64,000 nucleotides of DNA from JBOFSQ01 sp051651625 (GTDB lineage: Bacteria > Planctomycetota > Planctomycetia > Pirellulales > Thermoguttaceae): positions 7,352 to 71,351 of the forward strand of contig JBOFSQ010000014.1 in the NCBI GenBank assembly GCA_051651625.1. The letters are read 5' to 3'. Positions 15,734 to 23,798 of this stretch are shown piece by piece; position 1 is the first letter of the stretch, and each line of letters starts with the position of its first letter. The translations under genes were made by a program, and so were the position numbers. Under the pieces are notes generated by a model. That model did no database searches. It was given only the letters and a program-made list of their open reading frames with translations, and was not told where the DNA came from.

Positions 15734-17044
15734 ATGACACAATACCTTGAAGCGTGTGCGGGAGTCATTACTCCCGAAATGGAGTTTGTTGCGGCGACGG
15801 AACGGCTCGATGCGGAAACAGTGCGGTGCGAAGTGGCGGCTGGGCGGATGGTAATTCCGGCAAACAAGTCGCACCTCGCGCTCGGCCTGCGTCCTATCGG
15901 GATCGGCGTCGCGGCGACAACGAAGATCAATGCCAATCTCGGCAACTCGTCGCTTGCCGGTTGTGTTGACGGTGAAGTGGCGAAAGTCCACGACGCCATC
16001 GGTTACGGTGCTGACACCGTGATGGACCTCTCGACAGGTAACGACATAAACGCGACTCGTGAGCGGATTCTCCATGAAGTGAAAGTTCCACTCGGAACGG
16101 TGCCGCTCTATCAGGCGTGCGCCGAGATCGACGACATCGCCGACCTCACGCCGCAACAATTTCTCGATGTCGTAGAGCAGCAGTCGCGTCAGGGCGTTGA
16201 CTATATGACGATTCACTGCGCACTTTTGCGGCGACACTTGCCGCTCGTCTCGTCGAGACTTGCGGGGATTGTGAGTCGCGGCGGTGCGCTCGTTGCGAAG
16301 TGGATGGTGGTGCGTGGCGAAGAAAATCCGTTCTACACTCACTTCGACAAACTTTGCGAAATAATGCGACAGCACGACGTAACGTGGAGTCTCGGCGACG
16401 GTTTGCGTCCGGGGTGTCTTCACGACGCGAGCGACGCGGCGCAGTTTGGCGAACTCTCCGTAATGGGCGAACTGACGCAGCGTGGCTGGAAACTCGGTTG
16501 TCAAGTGATGATTGAGGGGCCGGGGCACGTCCCGTTCGATCAGATCGAGATGAACATGCGTCGTCAGCGAGAAGAGTGTTTTGGTGCGCCGTTTTATGTT
16601 CTTGGCCCCGTCGTGTGCGACATTGCACCGGGTTACGATCACATCACCAGTGCTATCGGTGCGACGATGGCGGCGTATCACGGCGCGGCGATGCTGTGTT
16701 ATGTTACGCCGAAGGAACACCTCGGACTTCCGAACCGTGAAGACGTGCGTCAAGGTGTGATTGCCTACAAGATCGCGGCGCACGCTGCGGACATTGCGCG
16801 TCATCGAATCGGCGCACGCGACCGCGACGACGCGATGGCGCGGGCGCGATATGCGTTCGATTGGGAGCAGCAGTTCGCGCTCTCACTTGATCCCGCCCGC
16901 GCACGCGAATACTACGAAGAGTCTCGTGGCGGCGCGAGTAGCTGCGACGAAAACTTCTGTACAATGTGCGGCCCAAAGTTTTGCGCAATGAAGACAACAC
17001 ACGAATTGCGTGCAATGACCGAACAATCGGAGCGGGAAGCGTAA
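15734..17044 (+). CDS. thiC: Phosphomethylpyrimidine synthase
   Basis: A 436-residue radical-SAM-like enzyme converting aminoimidazole ribotide to HMP phosphate for thiamine synthesis. Visible motifs include INANLGNS near residue 87, MDLSTGNDINATRERIL, GTVPLYQA, DYMTIHCALLR, MVVRGEENPFYTHFDKLCEI, SLGDGLRPGCLHDASD, and the C-terminal iron-sulfur motif CDENFCTMCGPKFC (CxxC with a further Cys). It belongs to the shorter bacterial form without the long N-terminal domain. The last residues (SEREA) and the stop codon are supplied by a copy of the GAAGCGTAAGCGAGTG repeat. No thiamine riboswitch is apparent upstream, which is atypical since thiC is a frequent TPP-riboswitch target. Confidence 0.97.
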   Translation: MTQYLEACAGVITPEMEFVAATERLDAETVRCEVAAGRMVIPANKSHLALGLRPIGIGVAATTKINANLGNSSLAGCVDGEVAKVHDAIGYGADTVMDLSTGNDINATRERILHEVKVPLGTVPLYQACAEIDDIADLTPQQFLDVVEQQSRQGVDYMTIHCALLRRHLPLVSSRLAGIVSRGGALVAKWMVVRGEENPFYTHFDKLCEIMRQHDVTWSLGDGLRPGCLHDASDAAQFGELSVMGELTQRGWKLGCQVMIEGPGHVPFDQIEMNMRRQREECFGAPFYVLGPVVCDIAPGYDHITSAIGATMAAYHGAAMLCYVTPKEHLGLPNREDVRQGVIAYKIAAHAADIARHRIGARDRDDAMARARYAFDWEQQFALSLDPARAREYYEESRGGASSCDENFCTMCGPKFCAMKTTHELRAMTEQSEREA

Positions 17045-17137
17045 GCGAGTGCCCAATGGCGAGCTGTGGCTGTAAAGCCACCGGTGGAATCTTCACCAAT
17101 AAGACCTATGAGTCCTATAGGACCTATACGTCCTATG
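17027..17137 (+). repeat. Adjacent copies of two repeat families between thiC and dnaA
   Basis: From 17027 to about 17055 is one copy of the GAAGCGTAAGCGAGTG family, which overlaps the last codons and stop of thiC. From about 17099 to 17137 is a copy of the CCTATAGGACCTATACGTCC family, which is read in frame as Pro-Ile/Met-rich residues if dnaA starts at the GTG at 17066. Confidence 0.85.
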
Positions 17138-18241
17138 GAGGATGAGGATGAATTAACCGTGAATGGTGACGAGGTTGCGTCAATGACTTCTCCGAATGTT
17201 CGCGTCTTCCCGTTGAATCTGTTGCCATCGTTTGCGGACGATTCAGTGTCGCGTCAATTCTTTGTCGGCGACGAGAATGCGGTTGTCGCTGCGGTGATCG
17301 AATCGTTTACGTCGTCGTCGGTGTCGCCGCTTGTTATTGTTGGTGCGAGCGGACTCGGTAAGACGCATCTTGCAACGGGGCTTTGGAGTTTGTGGAGCGA
17401 GGCGCATCCGCAGCTTCGCGGCGTGTATCTCACGGGGAGCGACTTCGTCCGCGAACTCAACGCCGCCGTGACGGCACGTCACGACGACGAATGGCGGCAG
17501 CGGCTTCGGTCGGCGGCGTTGGTTGTGATTGACGGTTTGGAAGAAGTGTTGTCGCGTCCGCACGCGACGAACGAGTTGGTGCCACTCATTGACGAAGCGG
17601 CGCGGCGTGGTCATCGTGTTGTTGTCACGCTCAAACAGTTTCGCAGTGTCGCTTCGCCGCTGATCGAGTCGCGTCTGGCGGCGCGGCTTTCAGAAGGACT
17701 TGTGGTCGCCCTTGCGCCGCCGTCGCACGAAACGCGGCTCCGTTACTTGCACGCAATCGCACCTGCGATTCGCGGCGACTTTGACGCAGCGTTGCTCGCG
17801 GTACTCGCCGAAGAACTTCCGCTGACGTTCCCACAACTGCGCGGTGCAGCGATGCGAATCGGTGAACGATTTCGCGCTTCAAAAGTTAAGACGCCGGAAT
17901 CGTTGCGGCAGATTGTCCGCGAAGAGTATGGTGGGACGTGTCCGTCGCTTGGAGTGATTGCGAGACGTGTTGCGCGGTCGTTTCGAGTGACGCAGCGTGA
18001 CCTCAAAGGCTCGTCGCGGCGACGACAAATTGCAACCGCTCGCGGCGTCGCCGTCTATCTTTCACGGCAACTCACGACAAAGACGCTCCAAGAAATCGGT
18101 GCGTTCTTCGGTAAGCGTGATCACTCTACTGTCGCGCATCTCGAAGACGCGACGCAAGAACGTCTCACCCACGACACCGCCCTCCGCAACCAAGTCGATG
18201 CGATTGTCCTCGCACTCGGACAAAATCCGAATGCGACGTAG
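17135..18241 (+). CDS. dnaA: Chromosomal replication initiator DnaA, lacking N-terminal domain I
   Basis: About 368 residues against about 450 in typical DnaA. The AAA+ core has Walker A VGASGLGKTHLATGL, Walker B ALVVIDGLEEVL (usually IDDIQFL), and the RLAARLSEGLVVALAPPSHETRL region ahead of the lid. Domain IV has the DnaA-box helix-turn-helix and signature: GVAVYLSRQLTTKTLQEIGAFFGKRDHSTVAH. The frame is open back to GTG 17066, but those codons come from dispersed repeats, so the true start is probably ATG 17135, GTG 17159 or ATG 17183; the last has GAGG 8 bases upstream. Loss of domain I, which recruits helicase elsewhere, is the notable feature. No cluster of DnaA boxes was found beside it. 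Confidence 0.88.
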   Translation: MEDEDELTVNGDEVASMTSPNVRVFPLNLLPSFADDSVSRQFFVGDENAVVAAVIESFTSSSVSPLVIVGASGLGKTHLATGLWSLWSEAHPQLRGVYLTGSDFVRELNAAVTARHDDEWRQRLRSAALVVIDGLEEVLSRPHATNELVPLIDEAARRGHRVVVTLKQFRSVASPLIESRLAARLSEGLVVALAPPSHETRLRYLHAIAPAIRGDFDAALLAVLAEELPLTFPQLRGAAMRIGERFRASKVKTPESLRQIVREEYGGTCPSLGVIARRVARSFRVTQRDLKGSSRRRQIATARGVAVYLSRQLTTKTLQEIGAFFGKRDHSTVAHLEDATQERLTHDTALRNQVDAIVLALGQNPNAT

Positions 18242-18322
18242 GTGGCCAAACGGATGTAGTAGAAATTCACTTGCAGACGCCATGCCGTGAACGGTTACAA
18301 AATGTGAACGGTCGTCACAATT

Positions 18323-21175
18323 TCACGTCGTCTTTGTTTGGCAACTCACGGCGTAATTGTCGTACTTCGGTGGCGGGCCAACGGGTTCGACGCTGCGCCA
18401 GTCGCACGACACGATTTCACTCGCGATCTCCGATGCGCGGTCGATAGCGGCAGCGATTACGTCGTCGCTCCAGTCGGCGATTTTTTCTGCGGTTCCCGCC
18501 CGTGCGATGTTGATGTAACCGAGACGAATCGCAACGTTCGGTGCGACGTAACGCGACTGCCGCAAAATGTAACGATAGAGCGGTAACTGAAAATCGCTCC
18601 ACTCGCCCGCACGCTCCGAATACGCCGACTTCGGATCGGCCCCGTCTTTCCCAGTTTTATAGTCCCAAACAATAATCTCGTTCGTCGCGTCGTTGCGGTC
18701 GATCCGGTCGATCTGTCCGTGAAGCGTGAGGCCAGCGAGTTCAACATCGGGAGCAGGATATTCGACATCCGCAATTCGCCAGCCGCGACTCCGCCACTCA
18801 ACTTGCCATGTCGCAAAACTCGCCAGCCGCGCCCTCGCTCGCTCAATCTGAACCGCAACCGTCGCACGCGGCGACGCGCCGAAAAGTTTTTTCGCGTCGC
18901 GTTCCAAACACGTTTCAAGAAACTCGCGTATATCTCTGGCCGACGACGAGTCACGCAAATCGCTCTTCCCGAACTGTCTCAAAACTTTGTGAACCATCGA
19001 ACCAAAACTGTTTGCTGGCATCTCAAGTGCCGCGTCGTCTAACTCCACAAGCCTCAACTGCCGCGACAAAAAATATCGGTATGGACACTCAAGGTACGTC
19101 TTAAACTCGGTAACGCTGATCGCCTGAATCGGATTTGTCGGCGGCAGCGGAAGCGACGGAATTGCAAACGCATGCTTGTCGCGTTGCCCCGCACTCACCG
19201 CATTCTTGAACAACATCTGCGGCAGAACTTCTGGGTCGCCCGTGAACTGCTTGACTCGCTCGGCGACAAGTTTTGTGTCGCTCGTTGCGAATAGAAAACG
19301 GCTCGGAAGCTGCAAGTCGCCACTTGCACTGTGGCGTCCGGCGATGAGATGAACTTCGCCGTCACGCTTTCGAGACTCCAGCAAAACTGTGAGTGCGTAG
19401 GCGTCGCGTGTACACCGCCTGCGATTGTCGTTGACGCCGAGTCGATGCCGCAACTTGTCGGGCAAAAAGAGGTCGTGATTCTGAAACGAAGGAACGATAC
19501 CGTCTTGAAAACTGGTGACGATGACGGCGGGTGCGTCGTCCATCGCAAGGTCGAGCCAGCCGACCAGATCAATCGCGTCATCAACCGAACCGTCACCGCC
19601 GGAACGCGATGGTACATTCACCGACTCAAGCTGTGCCGCAAGTAATTCGAGCGATTCGATAAGCGTAAACTCAAACGTCGGCGGAAGCTGCGACAACTCC
19701 GCAATCGCGCTGCGGATTTGTGACAACGCCGCTTCGGTTTGGTTGTCGTCGTTGTTGCTATCGTAACAAACTTCGAGAGCCGATTCGATAACGCGACAAC
19801 ATTCTTGCGGCGACCGCGTGGAAACGTCGTCGAGTGAGAACGTCGCGGCGAGAATCTTCCACACTTCGCGGAGCGGCGCAGCGGCGTTGTTGTTGTCGTC
19901 GTCATCGAACGAGCCGTCAACGCTTACGGGGAAATGTTTGTTGTGGTAGTTATCGAGCAGAGTGAGAATGTCGGTTGCTTTGAGTTCGTCGGATTTGCGT
20001 CTTACAAAACTTTCGATGTCGGGGTGGCGGAGCCAAGTTGCGAAGTCGGCGAAACTCCGCGACTTCAAAAACTGCTGCCACGCCTTGAGCAAACGAAACG
20101 CGCCGGAGTGCTGAATCGGTGTCCCGACGACGAGGAGCGTTCGGTCGAGACGGTGCTGTAAAAACGGGACGACTTCTTTGCTCGGTACGCAGACGACAAT
20201 TTCGCCGCGTGCGTGTGGTCGCTTCAGTGCAGAAATTTTGCGAAGCACGGTGTCGGCCTGATCGGACGGCTCGCCAGTGAACGTTATTTGTTCGCTGTCG
20301 ATCTCAATCGGCGCATCGACCCAACCTTCAGGGCGGAGACAACCGAACTCGTCGAACCTTTTGTCTTCGTGGAACACTGTGTCGTCGTGTTCAAAATCTT
20401 TCGGCGCGAAGACGAGCAGTTCGATGTGCGCGGCAAACTTTCGCAAGATTTCTTTTTGCAGCCTGTTCATATCGACGAGGCCGATCAGGTAGAACTTTTG
20501 TCCAGCGAGTTGCTTTTCGATGCGCTGGCGTTCTTCGTTTGACTGTTCACGAATTGCGAAGAGGCGTGCGCTTTGTCGGTCCCAGAGTCCGTACTGGTCG
20601 AGGAAGCCGCGTTTGCTTGGGTCAGCGTTGTCGCTGGCGTAGAACGTTTGCAGTTTGGCCAGTGCGTTCCAGCGTGGGATTTCGCTTTCGATTCCGATTT
20701 CACGACACATCTCGGCGACTTTTTTGAAGTCGATTCCTTCGGCGGCGAGGTCGTAGTGGAGTCGTGCGAAGAGGCGACCGAGTGTGAGTAGAGCCTCAAA
20801 TCGTTCTGGCGTTTTCGGCAATAGACGGCGAAACATTGTGTGGTCTTCTCGCTGTAGTCTGCGGATTGCATCGATCCACGCACACCACTGGAACACTTCG
20901 CTTGCGACCGGTTTCTTTGTTTCGTAGAATCGTTCGGGGAGTGCGTGTGGAGTTTGAAACTCCGGCGGATACCACGCGGGGTTTGGGAGTTTTGCGGCGG
21001 ACTCGGCGAGGATTTCTTCGAGACGATGCGTCGCCCGCGCCCCCGGAAGTATCAGCGTGACGTTCCGCAGATCGAGCCGCCCCGTATCGTCGGTGTGATG
21101 CGCAACAAGATAATCCGCCGCCAAATGCAAGAGCGGCGCGTGCCAGCCTAGAAAGTTGCGATTGGGTTTGGTCAT
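18323..21175 (-). CDS. PD-(D/E)XK nuclease superfamily protein, AddB/RexB-like helicase-nuclease subunit
   Basis: A 950-residue protein. The start at 21175 (MTKPNRN) is chosen because the 52 codons further upstream are made of dispersed repeat sequence. The N-terminal half resembles an inactivated helicase-like region (DLRNVTLILPGARATHRLEEIL, GFLDQYGLWDR, FYLIGLVDMNRLQKEIL). The C-terminal nuclease has TEFKTYLECPYRYFLSRQL near residue 705, then GQIDRID and VWDYKTG near 820-840, the D..D-x-K-type catalytic core. AddB processes double-strand ends for recombination together with AddA; no AddA/UvrD-like gene is in the window, so the partner must lie elsewhere or this is a stand-alone relative. 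It converges on dnaA. Confidence 0.85.
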   Translation of the reverse strand: MTKPNRNFLGWHAPLLHLAADYLVAHHTDDTGRLDLRNVTLILPGARATHRLEEILAESAAKLPNPAWYPPEFQTPHALPERFYETKKPVASEVFQWCAWIDAIRRLQREDHTMFRRLLPKTPERFEALLTLGRLFARLHYDLAAEGIDFKKVAEMCREIGIESEIPRWNALAKLQTFYASDNADPSKRGFLDQYGLWDRQSARLFAIREQSNEERQRIEKQLAGQKFYLIGLVDMNRLQKEILRKFAAHIELLVFAPKDFEHDDTVFHEDKRFDEFGCLRPEGWVDAPIEIDSEQITFTGEPSDQADTVLRKISALKRPHARGEIVVCVPSKEVVPFLQHRLDRTLLVVGTPIQHSGAFRLLKAWQQFLKSRSFADFATWLRHPDIESFVRRKSDELKATDILTLLDNYHNKHFPVSVDGSFDDDDNNNAAAPLREVWKILAATFSLDDVSTRSPQECCRVIESALEVCYDSNNDDNQTEAALSQIRSAIAELSQLPPTFEFTLIESLELLAAQLESVNVPSRSGGDGSVDDAIDLVGWLDLAMDDAPAVIVTSFQDGIVPSFQNHDLFLPDKLRHRLGVNDNRRRCTRDAYALTVLLESRKRDGEVHLIAGRHSASGDLQLPSRFLFATSDTKLVAERVKQFTGDPEVLPQMLFKNAVSAGQRDKHAFAIPSLPLPPTNPIQAISVTEFKTYLECPYRYFLSRQLRLVELDDAALEMPANSFGSMVHKVLRQFGKSDLRDSSSARDIREFLETCLERDAKKLFGASPRATVAVQIERARARLASFATWQVEWRSRGWRIADVEYPAPDVELAGLTLHGQIDRIDRNDATNEIIVWDYKTGKDGADPKSAYSERAGEWSDFQLPLYRYILRQSRYVAPNVAIRLGYINIARAGTAEKIADWSDDVIAAAIDRASEIASEIVSCDWRSVEPVGPPPKYDNYAVSCQTKTT

Positions 21176-21224
21176 TCGTTCACTAGACTTGTTCGGGAAC
21201 GTTGATGTTGGCGTGTTTCGGGGC

Positions 21225-21352
21225 ACTCGCTTACGCTTCGTGTTCTTATTGGCGTAACGTAATAAGAACACGAAGCGTAAGCGAGTGCCCAATCGGAACA
21301 CGAAGCGTAAGCGAGTGCCCAATCGGAACACGAAGCGTAAGCGAGTGCCAAA
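21225..21352. repeat. Cluster of GAAGCGTAAGCGAGTG repeats around a palindrome
   Basis: One inverted copy (CACTCGCTTACGCTTCGTG, from about 21226) faces three direct copies ending near 21350, separated by TTCTTATTGGCGTAACGTAATAAGAA, itself palindromic. It lies upstream of the AddB-like gene and adds 52 spurious codons to that reading frame. Next to it, 21351-21383 resembles 40261-40292 (AATGACGGAC, then GCGAATCAA, then CGTGAA). Confidence 0.9.
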
Positions 21353-21400
21353 ATGACGGACATGCGAATCAACCGTGAACGGGTCCTGCGTTAAAACTCT

Positions 21401-22309
21401 TCACTCGGTCACGTCCACAAAGTCGGTGGCGCGGCGTCGTGGGCGTTTTGGCTGCGTTGACCACGCCATCGCCGCCTTGAACGTGTTTTGGAGTAGCATC
21501 GCAATCGTCAGCGGACCGACTCCGCCCGGCACCGGCGTAATCGCCGACGCCTTCGGCGCGACCGAATCGAAATCGACATCGCCACACAACTTGCCGTCGG
21601 CGAGACGGTTAATACCGACATCGATCACGACCGCACCGTCACGAACCATGTCGCCAGTTACGAAACGCGGTCTCCCCATCGCAACGATGAGAATGTCTGC
21701 CAGACGAGTAAGCGCGGCGATGTCTTTGGTGTGACTGTGAACGGTCGTCACCGTTGCGTTCCCTTGCGGCGACTTGTCGAGCAGCAACATCGACATCGGT
21801 TTTCCAACGATGTCGCTGCGACCGACGATGACGACGTGTTTTCCAGCGGTCTCGATGTTGTAGCGGTCGAGAAGTTCGCGGATGCCGGCGGGCGTACACG
21901 GCAAGTATCGCGGACGCCCCTGCGCCAAAAGCCCCATATTGATTGGGTGAAACGCATCGACATCTTTGGCAGGATCGATGGCGTCGAGAATCTGTTTCGT
22001 GTTGCAACCGCGTGGGAGCGGGAGTTGTACCAAGATTCCGCTGACGGACGTGTCGGCGTTGAGCGTTGCGATGAGTGCGAGGAGTTCTTCGGTTGACGTT
22101 TCGGGGAGACGTATGATGCGACTCTCGATCCCGACCCGTTCGCAAGCCGCTTCTTTGCGACCGACGTATACGGCACTTGCGGCGTCGTCACCGGCCAGAA
22201 TCGCCGCCAAACACGGGCGTCGCCACCCCGTCTCGACGAACTCCGCCAAGTCGCACCTTACTTCATCGAGAATTGCGTCTGCTATTTTTTTGCCATCGAG
22301 GAGCATCAT
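21401..22309 (-). CDS. folD: Methylenetetrahydrofolate dehydrogenase / methenyltetrahydrofolate cyclohydrolase
   Basis: A 302-residue bifunctional enzyme interconverting 5,10-methylene- and 10-formyl-tetrahydrofolate with NADP. The catalytic tyrosine and lysine are in YVGRKEAAC (Y48, K52), followed by the substrate motif GILVQLPLPRG, DVDAFHPINMGLL, PCTPAGIRELL, the nucleotide-binding GRSDIVGKPMSMLLL and the C-terminal TPVPGGVGPLTIAMLLQNT. The ordinary family length is about 285; the extra residues are a basic tail (TQPKRPRRRATDF). A promoter of the local TAGAAT type lies at 22362-22389. It supplies one-carbon units that link to purM and gcvT elsewhere in the window. Confidence 0.97.
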   Translation of the reverse strand: MMLLDGKKIADAILDEVRCDLAEFVETGWRRPCLAAILAGDDAASAVYVGRKEAACERVGIESRIIRLPETSTEELLALIATLNADTSVSGILVQLPLPRGCNTKQILDAIDPAKDVDAFHPINMGLLAQGRPRYLPCTPAGIRELLDRYNIETAGKHVVIVGRSDIVGKPMSMLLLDKSPQGNATVTTVHSHTKDIAALTRLADILIVAMGRPRFVTGDMVRDGAVVIDVGINRLADGKLCGDVDFDSVAPKASAITPVPGGVGPLTIAMLLQNTFKAAMAWSTQPKRPRRRATDFVDVTE

Positions 22310-22361
22310 TTGTTAACCAGATGGGTTTGAGAGATGATGTGACATGTCGCCGTTCCGGCGT

Positions 22362-22389
22362 ATTCTAGCCGAAACGGTACTGCGGACAA
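22362..22389 (-). promoter_or_regulatory. Promoter TTGTCC-N16-TAGAAT for folD
   Basis: Minus strand: TTGTCC at 22384-22389, a 16-base spacer, TAGAAT at 22362-22367, about 50 bases ahead of the folD start. Same sequence and spacing as the promoter ahead of the ATPase gene at 6521-6548. Confidence 0.65.
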
Positions 22390-22424
22390 GTAAGGCGCGG
22401 AGAAGTGGAGATTTTTGCCAGCGG

Positions 22425-22452
22425 TGGACATCCGCCGTTTTTTGTCTAAAAT
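22425..22452 (+). promoter_or_regulatory. Candidate promoter for the FmdB-like gene and accD
   Basis: TGGACA (22425-22430), 16 bases, TAAAAT (22447-22452) on the plus strand, about 95 bases ahead of the FmdB-like start. Less consensus than its divergent neighbour. Confidence 0.4.
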
Positions 22453-22546
22453 GTCGCGGTTAGTTTTTTGAAACGCTGGGATGTGTTCGTCCGTGACCGC
22501 CCGTGTTTGTCCGTGTCGGCGATTCCCGCCAAGAAAGCCAACAAAT

Positions 22547-22888
22547 ATGCCCACCTACGAATACCAGTGTTCCAGTTGCGGACACAATCTCGAAGAGTTT
22601 CAGTACATCAGCGACCCGCCGCTCGAAAAGTGTCCCGCGTGCAAGAAGAAAAAACTGCGACGCCTAATCAGCGGCGGCGCGGCCATCGTCTTCAAAGGGA
22701 GCGGGTTCTACCAGACCGACTACCGCAGCGAGGCGTACAAAAAAGCGGCCAGCGCGGACAAGTCCGGTGCGTCAACGCCAAGTACATCGAGTACGTCTGG
22801 CGAATCGTCTGCACCAGCACCGGCCGCGACAACGCCAGCCACACCATCCGAGAAGAAGAGCACGAAGCCAACATCAGACAAAGCGTGA
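22547..22888 (+). CDS. FmdB-family zinc ribbon protein
   Basis: A 113-residue protein starting MPTYEYQCSSCGHNLEEFQ, the standard opening of the FmdB regulatory-protein family. Four cysteines (CSSC at residues 8-11 and CPAC near 30) form the zinc ribbon, followed by LRRLISGGAAIVFKGSGFYQTDYR, also family-typical. From about residue 70 the tail is low complexity (Ser/Thr/Ala/Pro, then Lys). The start was set by homology, since the frame opens 22 codons earlier. It ends 6 bases before accD, so the two genes are probably cotranscribed. Its role is unclear; regulation of formamidase/amidase was proposed only from early genetics. Confidence 0.92.
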   Translation: MPTYEYQCSSCGHNLEEFQYISDPPLEKCPACKKKKLRRLISGGAAIVFKGSGFYQTDYRSEAYKKAASADKSGASTPSTSSTSGESSAPAPAATTPATPSEKKSTKPTSDKA

Positions 22889-22894
22889 GACCGT

Positions 22895-23746
22895 ATGTCT
22901 ACAACCATCGACAACGAAACAACGTCCGACGAGACGACTGCCCGCCGCAAGAAAGGTGTGCCGCAAGGTTTGTGGGTGCGTTGCCCCGGCTGCCAAGCGA
23001 CGATATTTCGCCGCGAAGCCGAACGGCGACTCAATCTCTGCCCAGAGTGCGATTACCACTGGTACGTCCCCGCACAAGAACGGATTTCACAAATCGTTGA
23101 CGACGGGACGTTTGAAGAGTGGGACGCCAATCTCGTCCCCGGCGACCCGCTCAAGTTTAACGACCGTCGTTCGTATCCAGAGCGCGTCGCCGAAGACCAA
23201 AAACGTACCGGTCTGCGCGAGGCGGCTCTTGTCGGGATGGGACACATCCGCGCACGCCGCGTCGCCGTTGCCGTCACCGACTCGCAGTTTATTATGGGGA
23301 GTATGGGGTCGGTCGTCGGCGAGAAGTTGACCCGTGCGATTGAGCGTTCGCAAGAGATGAAGTTGCCGCTGATTATTGTGTCGGGGAGCGGCGGCGGGGC
23401 GAGAATGCACGAAGGAATCTTGTCGCTGATGCAGATGGCGAAAGTCTCGGCGGCACTCGCGCGATTCCACAAAGCGGGCGGACTCTTCATCTCCGTCTTG
23501 ACGAATCCGACGATGGGCGGCGTCGCGGCGAGTTTCGCGTCGCTCGGCGACCTCGTGTTCGCCGAACCTCGCGCACTTATCGGTTTCGCCGGACCGCGAA
23601 CGATCAAGGCAACACTCCGCATCGAACTGCCGAAAGGTTTCCAGACGAGCGAGTTTCTACTCGAACACGGTTTCATCGACCGGATCGTCCGCCGCCCCGA
23701 CCTCAAAAGCGAAATCGCCGCCGCCATCGACTACTGCGGACACTGA
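22895..23746 (+). CDS. accD: Acetyl-CoA carboxylase carboxyltransferase subunit beta
   Basis: A 283-residue subunit that, with AccA, transfers carboxyl from biotin to acetyl-CoA to give malonyl-CoA, the first step of fatty acid synthesis. The N-terminal zinc ribbon is complete: C30, C33, C49 and C52 (CPGC and CPEC). The crotonase-fold core shows MGSMGSVVGEKLTRAIE, the oxyanion region SGSGGGARMHEGILSLMQMAK, TNPTMGGVAASFASLGD and GFAGPRTIKATLRIELPKGFQTSEFLLEHGFID, all characteristic. Length and order match the family. accA and the biotin carrier are not in the window. Confidence 0.97.
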   Translation: MSTTIDNETTSDETTARRKKGVPQGLWVRCPGCQATIFRREAERRLNLCPECDYHWYVPAQERISQIVDDGTFEEWDANLVPGDPLKFNDRRSYPERVAEDQKRTGLREAALVGMGHIRARRVAVAVTDSQFIMGSMGSVVGEKLTRAIERSQEMKLPLIIVSGSGGGARMHEGILSLMQMAKVSAALARFHKAGGLFISVLTNPTMGGVAASFASLGDLVFAEPRALIGFAGPRTIKATLRIELPKGFQTSEFLLEHGFIDRIVRRPDLKSEIAAAIDYCGH

Positions 23747-23798
23747 ATTTTTGACAACCCCGTTCACGCATAACCGGTGAGGCGGCAACACAATGATA

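Noticed and set aside
15719..16804. 361-codon reverse-strand ORF opposite thiC
   Set aside because: Shadow of thiC; arginine- and histidine-rich translation without recognisable motifs.
16980..18330. Replication origin beside dnaA
   Set aside because: No group of TTATCCACA-like boxes or AT-rich unwinding stretch was visible.
18722..19042. Plus-strand ORFs opposite the AddB-like gene
   Set aside because: Shadows of the 950-residue reverse-strand gene.
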